DNA from: a bacterium
Lineage (GTDB): Bacteria; Patescibacteriota; Minisyncoccia; Phycocordibacterales; PALSA-1337
Direction of reading: 5' to 3'
Length of the DNA stretch: 34,777 nt
Assembly: GCA_021782175.1 (NCBI GenBank)
Contig: JAJXVL010000003.1
Location: forward strand, 1-34,777
The position numbers were made by a program, and so were the translations under genes. This document shows positions 1 to 6,736 of the stretch, in pieces. Each line of letters opens with the position of its first letter. Positions within the stretch are counted from its first letter, which is position 1. The notes beneath the pieces are model-generated. The model saw only the letters and a program-made list of their open reading frames with translations. It searched no databases and was not told where the DNA came from.

Positions 1-54
1 AATCCGCAAAGCTATGAACAATTTAAAGCGCTTATTGACGCAGCCGCTCGCTGA
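1..54 (+). CDS. C-terminal end of an upstream protein, possibly DsbA/thioredoxin-like (partial)
   Basis: Frame 1 is open from the window edge and reads NPQSYEQFKALIDAAAR before a TGA at 52-54. A short amphipathic C-terminal helix of this kind (feel..ID.a) is common at the end of DsbA- and thioredoxin-fold proteins, and such a gene is a frequent neighbour of VKOR because VKOR reoxidises the thiol oxidase. The identity is inferred mainly from context. If real, it overlaps the next gene by 41 nt. Only 17 codons are visible, so this could also be chance open frame. Confidence 0.4.
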   Translation, partial: NPQSYEQFKALIDAAAR

Positions 55-523
55 AGTCGGCTCAGTCGTCCTGGGGATTTTCCTCCTGGTCGCGATTATC
101 GGTTTTGCCGACGCTTCCTATCTGACCGTGGAGCATTATCTCGGCGTAGTGCCGCCATGTACTCTCGAACAGGGTTGTGAAGTCGTCCTGACCAGTGGCT
201 ATTCCGTGCTTTTTGGTGTGCCAACTTCACTCCTGGGGGCTCTGTATTATCTAGCAGTGGCGACCGGCGCTTTTTTCTATCTGGAGTCCAAACATGGCCA
301 AGGAAAGGTGGCAGCTCATCATAGTGCCATCCTCCGGTGGACGCTTGTGGCCACCGCTCTCGGTTTCGGCATGTCTCTGTGGTTTGTTTATCTGCAGCTC
401 TTCATCCTCCACTCCATCTGCGTGTACTGCATGGGTTCGGCTACGAGCTCAACCGTCCTGTTCCTCCTGGCTCTCTGGATGCTGCACAAGCACACTTCCC
501 AAAATCATGAAAAACAAAATTGA
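14..523 (+). CDS. VKOR-family membrane oxidoreductase
   Basis: A 169-residue integral membrane protein of the vitamin K epoxide reductase family, which in bacteria oxidises a periplasmic or extracellular DsbA-like partner and passes electrons to quinone. Visible features are four hydrophobic segments (roughly residues 17-40, 66-88, 107-128 and 133-155), the loop cysteine pair around C49/C55 (PPCTLEQGCEV), a Ser/Thr-rich stretch before helix 2 (VPTSLLG), and the quinone-side CxxC as CVYC near residue 137. The length matches the stand-alone bacterial VKOR catalytic domain. The ATG at 14 is the only ATG ahead of helix 1. The last 17 nt overlap the methyltransferase gene, so the two are probably co-transcribed. 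Surface pilins and exported proteins elsewhere in the window are plausible disulfide substrates (inference). Confidence 0.88.
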   Translation: MNNLKRLLTQPLAEVGSVVLGIFLLVAIIGFADASYLTVEHYLGVVPPCTLEQGCEVVLTSGYSVLFGVPTSLLGALYYLAVATGAFFYLESKHGQGKVAAHHSAILRWTLVATALGFGMSLWFVYLQLFILHSICVYCMGSATSSTVLFLLALWMLHKHTSQNHEKQN

Positions 524-1382
524 AGTTCTCGCGACCAACGGCAGTGCCGACTATGAACTGATCGACTCCGGCGAGGGTGAGAAGCTCGAACGGTACGGCC
601 AGTATCTGCTCGCCCGGCCGGATCCGCAGGCTCTGTGGGCCAAGCGCCAAACAGCGGCTGTCTGGAAAAAAGCCGATGCCTACTTCATTCGTGATAGCGA
701 CAAAGCCGAATGGACTTTCCGTGGCCAGGTGCCGCCGGAATGGCCGATTGATTTTGGTGGTCTGCGCATGCTTATCAAACCTTCGGCTTTCAAACATACC
801 GGCCTTTTTCCGGAACAGGCGGCCAACTGGGATTGGTTGCGTCAAAAAATCGCCGGTCATAGCGATATTGAGGTTTTGAATCTCTTCGGTTATACCGGCG
901 GTGCTTCGCTAGCTTGCGCGGAAGCCGGCGCCAAAGTGGTCCATATCGATGGTTCGCGCGCGGCCGTGACTTGGGCTCGTGAAAACGCCTCTCTCTCCGG
1001 CCTCGCGGAAAAGCCGATCCGTTGGATTATTGAGGATGCCCGACTCTTCGTGGAGAGGGAAATCCGACGGGGCCGACACTATGACGGCATCATCATGGAT
1101 CCGCCGGCTTTCGGGCACGGTCCGGACAAGGAACTTTGGAAAATTGAGGAAGATCTCCTGCCGCTCATCGAGAACTGCCGGAAACTCTTGAAGCCCAACC
1201 CCCGCTTCTTCCTCATCAACGGTTATGCGGCCGGCTATTCAGCTGTGGCTTATCAGAATATTTTGCGACCACTAGAAGAACAGTTTGGCGGAAAAACAGA
1301 GATAGGGGAGCTGACCATCGCCGAGAAGGATAGTGAGCGACTCTTGCCTTGCGGTATCTTTGCCCGCTGGTCGGCCAAATAA
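507..1382 (+). CDS. Class I SAM-dependent methyltransferase, RlmI/RlmK-like
   Basis: A 291-residue Rossmann-fold methyltransferase resembling the catalytic part of 23S rRNA methyltransferases (RlmI/RlmK/YccW group). Motif I is seen as LNLFGYTGGASLACAEAGA, followed by the acidic loop VVHIDGSRAAV, an NxxxxGL segment (ENASLSGL), DA at motif III and the catalytic-type DPPAFGHG motif IV. The N-terminal PUA domain of full-length RlmI appears to be missing; the first ~100 residues instead contain a small beta-rich region with W-containing repeats. I place the start at the ATG at 507, inside the VKOR gene, because the longer upstream reading is low-complexity shadow sequence and homology-like sequence begins at MKNKIEVL. 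The exact RNA target cannot be told from sequence. Confidence 0.85.
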   Translation: MKNKIEVLATNGSADYELIDSGEGEKLERYGQYLLARPDPQALWAKRQTAAVWKKADAYFIRDSDKAEWTFRGQVPPEWPIDFGGLRMLIKPSAFKHTGLFPEQAANWDWLRQKIAGHSDIEVLNLFGYTGGASLACAEAGAKVVHIDGSRAAVTWARENASLSGLAEKPIRWIIEDARLFVEREIRRGRHYDGIIMDPPAFGHGPDKELWKIEEDLLPLIENCRKLLKPNPRFFLINGYAAGYSAVAYQNILRPLEEQFGGKTEIGELTIAEKDSERLLPCGIFARWSAK

Positions 1383-1399
1383 TCCAGGCCAGCCAAAAG

Positions 1400-1432
1400 T
1401 AAAATAAAAAAGCGCCGCCGATTGGCCGCGCT
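1400..1432 (-). terminator. Intrinsic terminator of the orphan gene at 1469-2005
   Basis: On the minus strand, AGCGCGGCC and GGCGGCGCT pair around an AATC loop (1432-1411, one C-C type mismatch in the stem) and are followed by an interrupted T run (1410-1400). It lies about 35 nt past the minus-strand stop. The plus strand lacks a T run after the stem, so it mainly serves the minus gene. Confidence 0.75.
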
Positions 1433-1468
1433 AGAAAACTCTCGAACGATCCTCATTCCGAAACCGAT

Positions 1469-2005
1469 TCAATGTCGGAGCAATATCCGGATGTCCGTGA
1501 TGATCTCCGTGAAGTTGCGTGTAGAACGCTCCTCGAAGTCCTCCACATCATCCTTCTCAAATGGTACATACCAGAAGGCTTCGCGTCGCCCTTCTTTCCT
1601 TTCAGAAAGAGGGTCCATCATGGCGATAATGTGATCATAGATGGGCACATGCATGGCCCTGATGACCACATCGCAAACATACCCTCTGGCCTCAGAGTCG
1701 GCTCGTTGTGTCCTGTGAGAGAGATGCATCCCGTTGTCATCGGGGTAGTTTATTTCACTGAAACTGATCGGCTCCAGCAAATGCTCATCCCTGAACAAGA
1801 ACAAGGAGTATGTTCGCCGATCTGGCCTCAGCTCTCTGATCTGGAAGTTTATCGCGGCCTGTTCTTTTTCGTTGCGTAACATCATTTCGCCCTTCAGGGC
1901 GGGCAGACGCTGTTTACCCATGCAAGTTTTTTCCAACAGGAAGAAATAGCCAAAAGGCCACTCTCTCGAAGGCACGCCTTCCATTTCTTGTGACGCGGTA
2001 CTCAT
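1469..2005 (-). CDS. Hypothetical protein, 178 aa, own promoter and strong Shine-Dalgarno
   Basis: I do not recognise this protein. It is soluble-looking, rich in charged residues (Arg/Glu/Asp), with no signal peptide or membrane segment and few cysteines. The central part (residues ~45-130) alternates short hydrophobic beta-like stretches with polar turns, and the C-terminus (EERSTRNFTEIITDIRILLRH) looks helical. The ATG at 2005 is supported by AAAGGAGGT 6 nt upstream, the only canonical Shine-Dalgarno of this strength that I saw in the window. A consensus promoter lies at 2078-2050 and an intrinsic terminator at 1432-1400, so it is a self-contained transcription unit. It is convergent with the methyltransferase gene and divergent from folD. 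Confidence 0.7.
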   Translation of the reverse strand: MSTASQEMEGVPSREWPFGYFFLLEKTCMGKQRLPALKGEMMLRNEKEQAAINFQIRELRPDRRTYSLFLFRDEHLLEPISFSEINYPDDNGMHLSHRTQRADSEARGYVCDVVIRAMHVPIYDHIIAMMDPLSERKEGRREAFWYVPFEKDDVEDFEERSTRNFTEIITDIRILLRH

Positions 2006-2049
2006 GGTCAGACCTCCTTTTTTTGGTTTTTTGGTACAAATTCAAGAAT

Positions 2050-2078
2050 ATCCTACCCTCGACACTGCAAGTAGTCAA
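2050..2078 (-). promoter_or_regulatory. Promoter of the 178-aa orphan gene
   Basis: Minus-strand TTGACT (2078-2073), 17-nt spacer, TAGGAT (2055-2050). The predicted start near 2043 gives a leader of about 38 nt holding the AAAGGAGGT site. It overlaps back-to-back with the folD -10 at 2085-2090. Confidence 0.72.
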
Positions 2079-2084
2079 AGTGTG

Positions 2085-2090
2085 TTATCT
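2085..2090 (+). promoter_or_regulatory. folD -10 hexamer (leaderless type)
   Basis: TTATCT ends 7 nt before the folD ATG at 2098, so transcription would begin at or next to the start codon. No good -35 is seen at 17 nt; the region is shared with the divergent promoter. Confidence 0.5.
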
Positions 2091-2097
2091 TATGTCC

Positions 2098-2961
2098 ATG
2101 AGTCATATTATTCTCGATGGTCGCATGGTGCGCGAAGCCAGACTGCCGGCTCTGAAGGAGTTTTTTGGTGGCTTGGCCAAGCCACCAGTCATGACTATTA
2201 TCCAGGTCGGCGATCGGCCTGATTCGACGGCCTTCATCAGAGCCAAGAGTACTTTTGCGACCAAGATCGGCGTGACCGTGAGACATATTCATCTGCCAGA
2301 AAGCATAACCCAAGCGGAACTCCTGGATGTCATTGCCGAAAACAATAGAGCAGTCGATGTTCAAGGGATCATCGTGCAATTACCTCTGCCTTTGTCATTG
2401 GATCAGGAAGCTGTGATTGAAGCTATCGATCCATCCAAGGATGCCGACGGTCTCTCGGCCGCCAATGTCAAACGCTGGCTCTCCGGTCATCCCGCGGCTC
2501 TCTATCCAGCCACTACCCGCGGTGTGCGCGAACTCCTGGCGCATTATCAGATTGAAATTTTTGGACGCAAAGTGGCGATCGTTGGCCGTTCAATGCTGGT
2601 GGGGAAGCCGCTCGCGGCCTGGGCCTTGAATGAGAACGCTACTGTCATCATTTGCCACAGCAAGACATCAGACTTGGTGGCGGAAACCAAACAAGCTGAC
2701 ATCGTGATTGTCGCCGCAGGCCGGCCGGGACTTGTCAGTGCCAAGCATCTCAAACCAGGAGCGGTCGTTGTGGATGTGGGAATCAATACGATTCAAGGAG
2801 AAAAACTCGAGGAAGAAGTCGGTCGGCGACTGGTCGGTGATGTGGATTTCGATTCGGCTAGCACGGTAGTTTCGGCGATTTCGCCTGTACCCGGCGGCGT
2901 CGGGCCAATGACGGTCCTGGCCCTTTTCGAAAATTTGGCTGACCTGATCAGGAAGTATTAA
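2098..2961 (+). CDS. folD: Methylenetetrahydrofolate dehydrogenase / methenyl-THF cyclohydrolase FolD
   Basis: A 287-residue cytoplasmic bifunctional enzyme that interconverts 5,10-methylene-THF, methenyl-THF and 10-formyl-THF with NADP. Recognisable are the catalytic region with the Lys of RAKSTFATKIGV, the signature VQGIIVQLPLPL, the PATTRGVRELL loop (P-A-T replaces the usual P-C-T-P), the dinucleotide-binding VAIVGRSMLVGKPLA, and the C-terminal signature ISPVPGGVGPMTVLALFEN. The start at 2098 gives MSHIILDGRMV, which matches where FolD proteins begin; ATG at 2092 is in frame two codons earlier. The residues upstream in the same frame are not FolD-like. With glyA, thyA and the dihydrofolate reductase gene nearby it completes a C1-folate cycle. 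Confidence 0.95.
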   Translation: MSHIILDGRMVREARLPALKEFFGGLAKPPVMTIIQVGDRPDSTAFIRAKSTFATKIGVTVRHIHLPESITQAELLDVIAENNRAVDVQGIIVQLPLPLSLDQEAVIEAIDPSKDADGLSAANVKRWLSGHPAALYPATTRGVRELLAHYQIEIFGRKVAIVGRSMLVGKPLAAWALNENATVIICHSKTSDLVAETKQADIVIVAAGRPGLVSAKHLKPGAVVVDVGINTIQGEKLEEEVGRRLVGDVDFDSASTVVSAISPVPGGVGPMTVLALFENLADLIRKY

Positions 2962-3010
2962 AGGATCACGCCTTCTTCCTCACACACGATCCTTGATCAG
3001 AGACGCGAGA

Positions 3011-3112
3011 GAGCCCTAGCATATCCTTTTGTACCAAAGCCGAAGGTCGTGCCGAAACAATCGATGAAGGTCCGGCAGGTTCGTTTTGGTACAAAAGGAT
3101 ATGCTAGGGCTC
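3011..3112. repeat. Long perfect inverted repeat (28-bp arms) between convergent genes
   Basis: Arms 3011-3038 and 3085-3112 are exact reverse complements over 28 bp, with a 46-nt interior. The interior can extend the fold with CGAA/TTCG (3041-3044/3080-3083) and TGCCG/CGGCA (3050-3054/3073-3077). It lies between the convergent folD and pilin genes. No T run flanks it on either strand, so it is not a textbook intrinsic terminator. Confidence 0.85.
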
Positions 3113-3166
3113 AGCACCCAATGCTTCCGGTGATTCTGGTGTTGATGAAGAATGATGGCACACCTC

Positions 3167-3745
3167 CTAACTACCATTAGCTGTGCTATCACCCGCGCAA
3201 CCAGGTTGATTCCAATTATCTGGGCAACTTCCAGCATTGCATTGCTCGCTTTGGGAAGAGGCATTATTGCTGCCAATACAATAAAAGATTCCCTTATAAG
3301 GTAACCAAACCAGAAGTGACAGGCGAGGATAAGTCGGTGCCCCCCAGGAACTTTCCCAGAAGGTATAACCACCATCGGCACCATTCTCGAGATTGGCAAT
3401 CTTCTGGCAGGCCGCGATAAGGGCAGCCTGGTTCGAAGTGCCAGAATAATAACTGGAACAAGTGCTGGCGTCGCCGGGCCAGAGCGACGCATAGTGAGCT
3501 GAATAATTCTGGGTCGACAGGGAATCAGCCTGAGCCATGCGCATCATCGAAATGGCAGTCTCGATGATTGAAGTATCATTGGCTTTGCCGCGGGCGCTAT
3601 TCAGAGAGACCAAGATGACTGAAGCCAAAATAGCGATGATGGAGATGACCACCAGAAGTTCAATGAGCGTAAAACCACGACGCCATCCAGTCTCGGGCTG
3701 AAGTTGTCTTATTGCTCGAAAGTCGCGGGGACGATAGAATATCAT
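3167..3745 (-). CDS. Type IV pilin-like protein with FTLIE prepilin signal
   Basis: A 192-residue prepilin/pseudopilin. After a 23-residue basic leader (MIFYRPRDFRAIRQ..WRR) comes the class III cleavage site G|FTLIELLVV with Glu at +5, then the hydrophobic N-terminal helix to SLNSAR. The C-terminal region (residues 60-192) is Ser/Asn/Gly/Trp-rich and holds several Cys (CSSYY, ACQK, FYCIG, EQCNAGSCPDNW, PGCAG), which could form disulfides, possibly with help from the VKOR system. The ATG at 3745 is preceded on the minus strand by TATAAT 7 nt upstream, so the mRNA is probably leaderless. The leader and helix are nearly identical in pattern to those of the pilin-LamG protein at 13310. Assembly genes (pilB/C/D) are not in the window. 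Confidence 0.88.
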   Translation of the reverse strand: MIFYRPRDFRAIRQLQPETGWRRGFTLIELLVVISIIAILASVILVSLNSARGKANDTSIIETAISMMRMAQADSLSTQNYSAHYASLWPGDASTCSSYYSGTSNQAALIAACQKIANLENGADGGYTFWESSWGAPTYPRLSLLVWLPYKGIFYCIGSNNASSQSEQCNAGSCPDNWNQPGCAGDSTANGS

Positions 3746-3752
3746 CGAGTCA

Positions 3753-3758
3753 ATTATA
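3753..3758 (-). promoter_or_regulatory. Pilin -10 hexamer TATAAT (leaderless type)
   Basis: A perfect TATAAT on the minus strand ends 7 nt before the pilin ATG (3745). A -35 is weak (TTAGCT at 16 nt). Confidence 0.65.
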
Positions 3759-3788
3759 CATTATTATTAAACTAAGCTAATTAATATC

Positions 3789-4595
3789 ATGCACACTCCT
3801 TCGAAATTTTGGCAGACAGCTATGGCCTTCCTGGCCGCTCTGACGATTTTGGCCCTGGTCTTCATCGTCAAAGAGATCAAGGCTATTGGCTATGTCGGAG
3901 CCAATCCCAATCAGACCAATACTATTACAGTCAGTGGTACTGGTGACGCTTTTGCCGCGCCGGATGTGGCCACTTTTACTTTCACGGTGACACAGACCGC
4001 CAAGACGGTGGCTGATGCCCAGACCGCGGCTACCAGTAAGATCAATGCCGCTCTCAAAGCTGTCCGCGACGGCGGCGTGGCTGACAAGGATATCTCCACG
4101 CAGTCCTACAATATCAACCCGCATTATGAGTATCAGAATGCTGTTTGTCCGGCTTCGACCACTGTCGGCGGTACGACTTATTGTCCGCCTGGTCGTCAGG
4201 TCTTGACCGGTTATGATGTCTCGGAAACGGTTCAGGTCAAGGTTCGTGATTTGAGCCAGGCTGGCACGCTCTTCTCGGCCATTGGGGCCTTGAATGTGGA
4301 GAGCGTCAATGGTCTGACTTTCTCGGTGGATGATCCGACGGCTGTCCAGGCCGAGGCCCGCGCCAAGGCTATCGCTGACGCCAGGACCAAGGCCAAGGAA
4401 TTGGCGGAGCAGCTCGGTGTCGAGCTCGGTCCGGTCATGAGCTTCTCAGAGAATAATGGTTCGTACCCGCGGCCCATGGTCTACGGTATGGGTGTATCTG
4501 ATGTGATGTCATCCAAGGCAGTGATGGCTCCGGAAGTACCGACCGGTGAACAGAAGGTGACTGACAATGTCTCGATCACTTATGGGATTGAGTAG
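3789..4595 (+). CDS. SIMPL-domain (DUF541) exported/membrane-anchored protein
   Basis: A 268-residue protein with an N-terminal hydrophobic anchor (residues ~10-28, AMAFLAALTILALVFIV) and a SIMPL/DUF541 domain from about residue 43 to the end. The family hallmarks are present: ITVSGTGDAFAAPDVATFTFTV near the start, repeated A-rich helices (TSKINAALKAVRDGGVADKDISTQSYNINP), an internal YDVSETVQVKVRDL strand, and a C-terminal A-DARTKAKELAEQLGVELG helix followed by ITYGIE. Homologues form oligomers at the membrane or cell surface; their biochemical role is poorly defined. The start at 3789 follows an AT-rich stretch with no Shine-Dalgarno. A clear terminator follows, so it is monocistronic. Confidence 0.88.
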   Translation: MHTPSKFWQTAMAFLAALTILALVFIVKEIKAIGYVGANPNQTNTITVSGTGDAFAAPDVATFTFTVTQTAKTVADAQTAATSKINAALKAVRDGGVADKDISTQSYNINPHYEYQNAVCPASTTVGGTTYCPPGRQVLTGYDVSETVQVKVRDLSQAGTLFSAIGALNVESVNGLTFSVDDPTAVQAEARAKAIADARTKAKELAEQLGVELGPVMSFSENNGSYPRPMVYGMGVSDVMSSKAVMAPEVPTGEQKVTDNVSITYGIE

Positions 4596-4625
4596 TTTGT
4601 AATCACTCAAATTCGAGCAAAAAGC

Positions 4626-4652
4626 CCCGCGACCAAAAAGCGCGGGTTTTTT
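4626..4652 (+). terminator. Intrinsic terminator after the SIMPL gene
   Basis: CCCGCG (4626-4631) pairs with CGCGGG (4641-4646) across a 9-nt loop and is followed by six T. It separates the SIMPL gene from the secE promoter 40 nt downstream. Confidence 0.85.
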
Positions 4653-4691
4653 GTTGATTGATTGGTCAGTAGGGTCTTCGATAACGTTGTG

Positions 4692-4720
4692 TTGACGACC
4701 CCGCCAAACGGGTGTATTAT
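4692..4720 (+). promoter_or_regulatory. Promoter of the secE-nusG-rplK operon
   Basis: TTGACG (4692-4697), 17-nt spacer, TATTAT (4715-4720). Predicted start near 4727, giving a 38-nt leader, unlike the leaderless arrangement at most other genes here. Confidence 0.8.
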
Positions 4721-4733
4721 ATTGTTTGTAAGG

Positions 4734-4750
4734 CCCCGCAGGGGTTTTTT
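4734..4750 (+). promoter_or_regulatory. Terminator-like hairpin in the secE leader
   Basis: CCCC-GCA-GGGG (4734-4744, extendable by two G-U pairs) followed at once by six T (4745-4750), 15 nt before the secE ATG. The stem is short, but the layout is that of an attenuator. Confidence 0.4.
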
Positions 4751-4764
4751 AATACTCCAAAAAC

Positions 4765-4944
4765 ATGGGAATCAATCAATACATCAAGGACACACAAGCA
4801 GAGATGAGTCATGTCAACTGGCCGACCAGGGAACAGACCATCGTCTTCACGGTCGAGGTCATCGTTATTTCTATTGCCACTGCCATCTTGCTCGGTGTTT
4901 CCGATTTTGTCTTTTCCAAGTTGCTCACGCTGCTTTTCCATTAA
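4765..4944 (+). CDS. secE: Preprotein translocase subunit SecE
   Basis: A 59-residue single-span membrane protein, the SecE subunit that clamps SecY in the SecYEG translocon. The diagnostic amphipathic motif is visible as SHVNWPTREQTI (residues 15-26), followed by one transmembrane helix (VFTVEVIVISIATAILLGVS). The size is that of the minimal one-span SecE found outside Enterobacteria. It starts at the ATG at 4765 with no Shine-Dalgarno, 15 nt after the leader hairpin. nusG begins 22 nt after its stop, the classical secE-nusG-rplK order. Confidence 0.95.
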   Translation: MGINQYIKDTQAEMSHVNWPTREQTIVFTVEVIVISIATAILLGVSDFVFSKLLTLLFH

Positions 4945-4965
4945 TAGATCCATTTTTCCAAGACT

Positions 4966-5511
4966 ATGGCCAAACAACAAATCACTGGCGAGCGCAATTG
5001 GTACGCCATCCATACTTATGCCGGCTATGAGAATGCCGTGGCGCGCAATCTGAAGCAGCGCATCGAGTCTCTCGGCATGGACGACAAGATCTTTGCCGTA
5101 GTGGTACCGACCGAGAAGAAGATCAAGGTCAAGAGCGGCAAGCGCGTCGAAGAAGAAGAGAAGATCTACCCGGGTTATGTTCTGGTGGATATGGTGGTGA
5201 CGGATGATTCCTGGTATGTGGTACGCAACACGCCGCGCGTGACCGGCTTCGTCGGATCAGGCGTCTTCCCGGTGCCACTCGACAAGGCCGAAGTTGATTC
5301 TCTCTTTGCCCGTATGAATAGCTCTGAGACGGAACATGCGATCGACCTGGTGCCCGGGGACTTGGTCAAGGTCGCTGACGGACCCTTCAAGGATTTCGAG
5401 GGCAAGGTTGGCGAGGTTGATACTCAGCGCGGCAAGATCAAGGTCTTGGTCTCAATGTTCGGCCGCGAAACGCCGGTCGAGCTCGATTTCTTGCAAGTCA
5501 AGAAGGTATAA
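4966..5511 (+). CDS. nusG: Transcription termination/antitermination factor NusG
   Basis: A 181-residue NusG. The NGN domain covers residues ~11-115 (WYAIHTYAGYENAVARNL, then YPGYVLVDMVVTDDSWYVVRNTPRVTGFVG), and the KOW domain lies at ~125-181 (PGDLVKVADGPFKDFEGKVGEVD, then KVLVSMFGRETPVELDF). NusG binds the RNA polymerase clamp, modulates pausing, and links to ribosomal S10 or Rho. The 'KIKVKSGKRVEEEEKIYPGY' linker, with a charged insertion, is typical of non-proteobacterial forms. It is the second gene of the operon, 22 nt after secE and 49 nt before rplK, with no obvious Shine-Dalgarno. Confidence 0.97.
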   Translation: MAKQQITGERNWYAIHTYAGYENAVARNLKQRIESLGMDDKIFAVVVPTEKKIKVKSGKRVEEEEKIYPGYVLVDMVVTDDSWYVVRNTPRVTGFVGSGVFPVPLDKAEVDSLFARMNSSETEHAIDLVPGDLVKVADGPFKDFEGKVGEVDTQRGKIKVLVSMFGRETPVELDFLQVKKV

Positions 5512-5560
5512 GCTAAGGTATATGGCGCTGCTTCAATAAGTTTCGCTTCCAATCAATAAT

Positions 5561-5983
5561 ATGGCCAAGAAAATCATCAAGAAAGTCAAAGTGATCGCTC
5601 CGGCCGGCAAAGCTACGCCGGCCCCACCACTCGGTCCGACCCTCGGTCAGGCCGGTGTGAATATCGGTGACTTCACCAAGAAGTTCAACGACGCCACCAA
5701 GGCGATGGGTAACGATATGATCCCGGTGGTCATCTCTGTATACGAAGATCGTACTTACGATTTTGTCCTGAAAACGCCGCCGACATCGAGCTTGATCTTG
5801 AAGGCTCTCGGCAAGGAAAAAGGCTCCGGCAAACCGAACCTCTCGAAGATCGGTACTCTCACCAAGGCTCAACTCAAGGAGATTGCTGAGAAGAAGCTGC
5901 CTGACTTGAATGCTACTGACATCGAGGCCGCCATGAAAGTCGTGGCTGGCACGGCTCGTCAGATGGGTGTCGATGTGAAGTAG
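5561..5983 (+). CDS. rplK: 50S ribosomal protein L11
   Basis: A 140-residue L11, part of the GTPase-associated centre on 23S rRNA. The N-terminal domain shows the proline-rich switch [23 protein letters not shown], and the C-terminal RNA-binding domain shows [14 protein letters not shown] and ...[26 protein letters not shown]. Length and motifs are normal. In most bacteria rplA (L1) follows directly; here the operon stops and the next gene is on the other strand. Confidence 0.98.
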   Translation: MAKKIIKKVKVIAPAGKATPAPPLGPTLGQAGVNIGDFTKKFNDATKAMGNDMIPVVISVYEDRTYDFVLKTPPTSSLILKALGKEKGSGKPNLSKIGTLTKAQLKEIAEKKLPDLNATDIEAAMKVVAGTARQMGVDVK

Positions 5984-6034
5984 TGTCTAGATACTTTTTG
6001 ATTAGTTACAAATTGTAGTTTTTCGAGCAAGTAC

Positions 6035-6147
6035 AAAGCAGTCATGAAATTGGTCGAGAGGACCCCACGAGCGCGACTGGCGCGAGTGCAGAGGAATTTC
6101 CCAGCAGGGAAATTCCGTGTCCTCGAGGTCAATTTCATGACTGCTTT
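6035..6147. other. Three-way-junction RNA-like element between rplK and the dihydrofolate reductase gene
   Basis: Closing arms 6035-6052 and 6130-6147 are perfect 18-bp reverse complements. The stem continues through 6053-6063/6119-6129 with a tandem G-A/A-G mismatch at 6056-6057/6125-6126. Inside are two hairpins: CACGAGCGC/GCGCGAGTG (6066-6074/6080-6088, again with tandem G-A pairs) and a perfect 10-bp stem 6093-6102/6107-6116 with an AGCA loop. The element lies between convergent genes, without a T run. It could act as a bidirectional terminator or mRNA 3' stabiliser, or be an independent RNA. Confidence 0.7.
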
Positions 6148-6188
6148 TGAGCTAAAGATAACTTCCTGGTCGTGAGATCGGAGTTTTT

Positions 6189-6698
6189 TTATTTCTTGAC
6201 CTCGTAAGTGAGGAAAAGGGTACCGGTGGCTGTGCGCTCAGTTTCGATGAGCTCTAAACGAACTTCCGGTATCTCTTCAAAAAGTTTGATGCCGCGACCA
6301 AAGAGGACCGGCTCAATTGTGATATAGAGCCGGTCGATGAGGCCAGCTTTGAGGAAGAGGGTATAGATAGAGGCGCCGCCGCAGATAGCTACTTCACGGA
6401 AGCCGCGGTCTTCGAGTTCATGGAGCAATTCGGCTGGAGTCTTGTTCGTTGTCTCCACACCAGCCGGTAAATCAGTGAACTGCCGGCGGCTGTAGACAAT
6501 ATTCAGCCGCTCCTTGAGCGGCCGACTACCGAAAGTCTGCCAAGTCTTGGATCCCATGATACAAACGCCCGCTGCCTTGGTCAGAGAGACGAAGCGAGTC
6601 TTGTCCTCCGGACTGGTCCAGGCTGTCGAAGGAGCCGTGGAATCCCTAGCGATGAAGCCGTCAGCGGAGAGGGCGGCGATCAGGAATGCTTTTATCAT
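6189..6698 (-). CDS. folA: Dihydrofolate reductase
   Basis: A 169-residue DHFR-fold enzyme that would reduce the dihydrofolate left by ThyA with NADPH. Matching the family are LIAALSADGFIA at the N-terminus, the W..P.D...F substrate motif (W27 to F36, with D32 at the position of the catalytic acid), IMGSKTWQTFG for the cofactor loop (usual GRxTW, here GSKTW), and the GGASIYTLFL Gly-Gly motif. Seven residues (STAPSTA) precede the Trp, longer than in E. coli FolA. It could alternatively be a RibD-C-like reductase of the same fold, but the conserved Asp and a gene neighbourhood with thyA, dut, glyA and tmk favour DHFR. The minus-strand TATAAT lies 8 nt before the ATG. Confidence 0.82.
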   Translation of the reverse strand: MIKAFLIAALSADGFIARDSTAPSTAWTSPEDKTRFVSLTKAAGVCIMGSKTWQTFGSRPLKERLNIVYSRRQFTDLPAGVETTNKTPAELLHELEDRGFREVAICGGASIYTLFLKAGLIDRLYITIEPVLFGRGIKLFEEIPEVRLELIETERTATGTLFLTYEVKK

Positions 6699-6726
6699 TG
6701 AGATGTATTATACTATTTTTTGTAAT
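6698..6726. promoter_or_regulatory. Interleaved divergent promoters for DHFR (-) and dCMP deaminase (+)
   Basis: Plus strand: TTGAGA (6698-6703), 17-nt spacer, TGTAAT (6721-6726), 10 nt before the deaminase ATG. Minus strand: TATAAT (6712-6707), 8 nt before the DHFR ATG. The minus -10 sits inside the plus spacer, so the two polymerases would exclude one another. Confidence 0.65.
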
Positions 6727-6736
6727 CATCACTACT

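Noticed and set aside
294-506. Longer N-terminus for the methyltransferase gene
   Set aside because: Those codons lie inside the VKOR gene in another frame and give a Ser/Cys-rich, non-homologous peptide.
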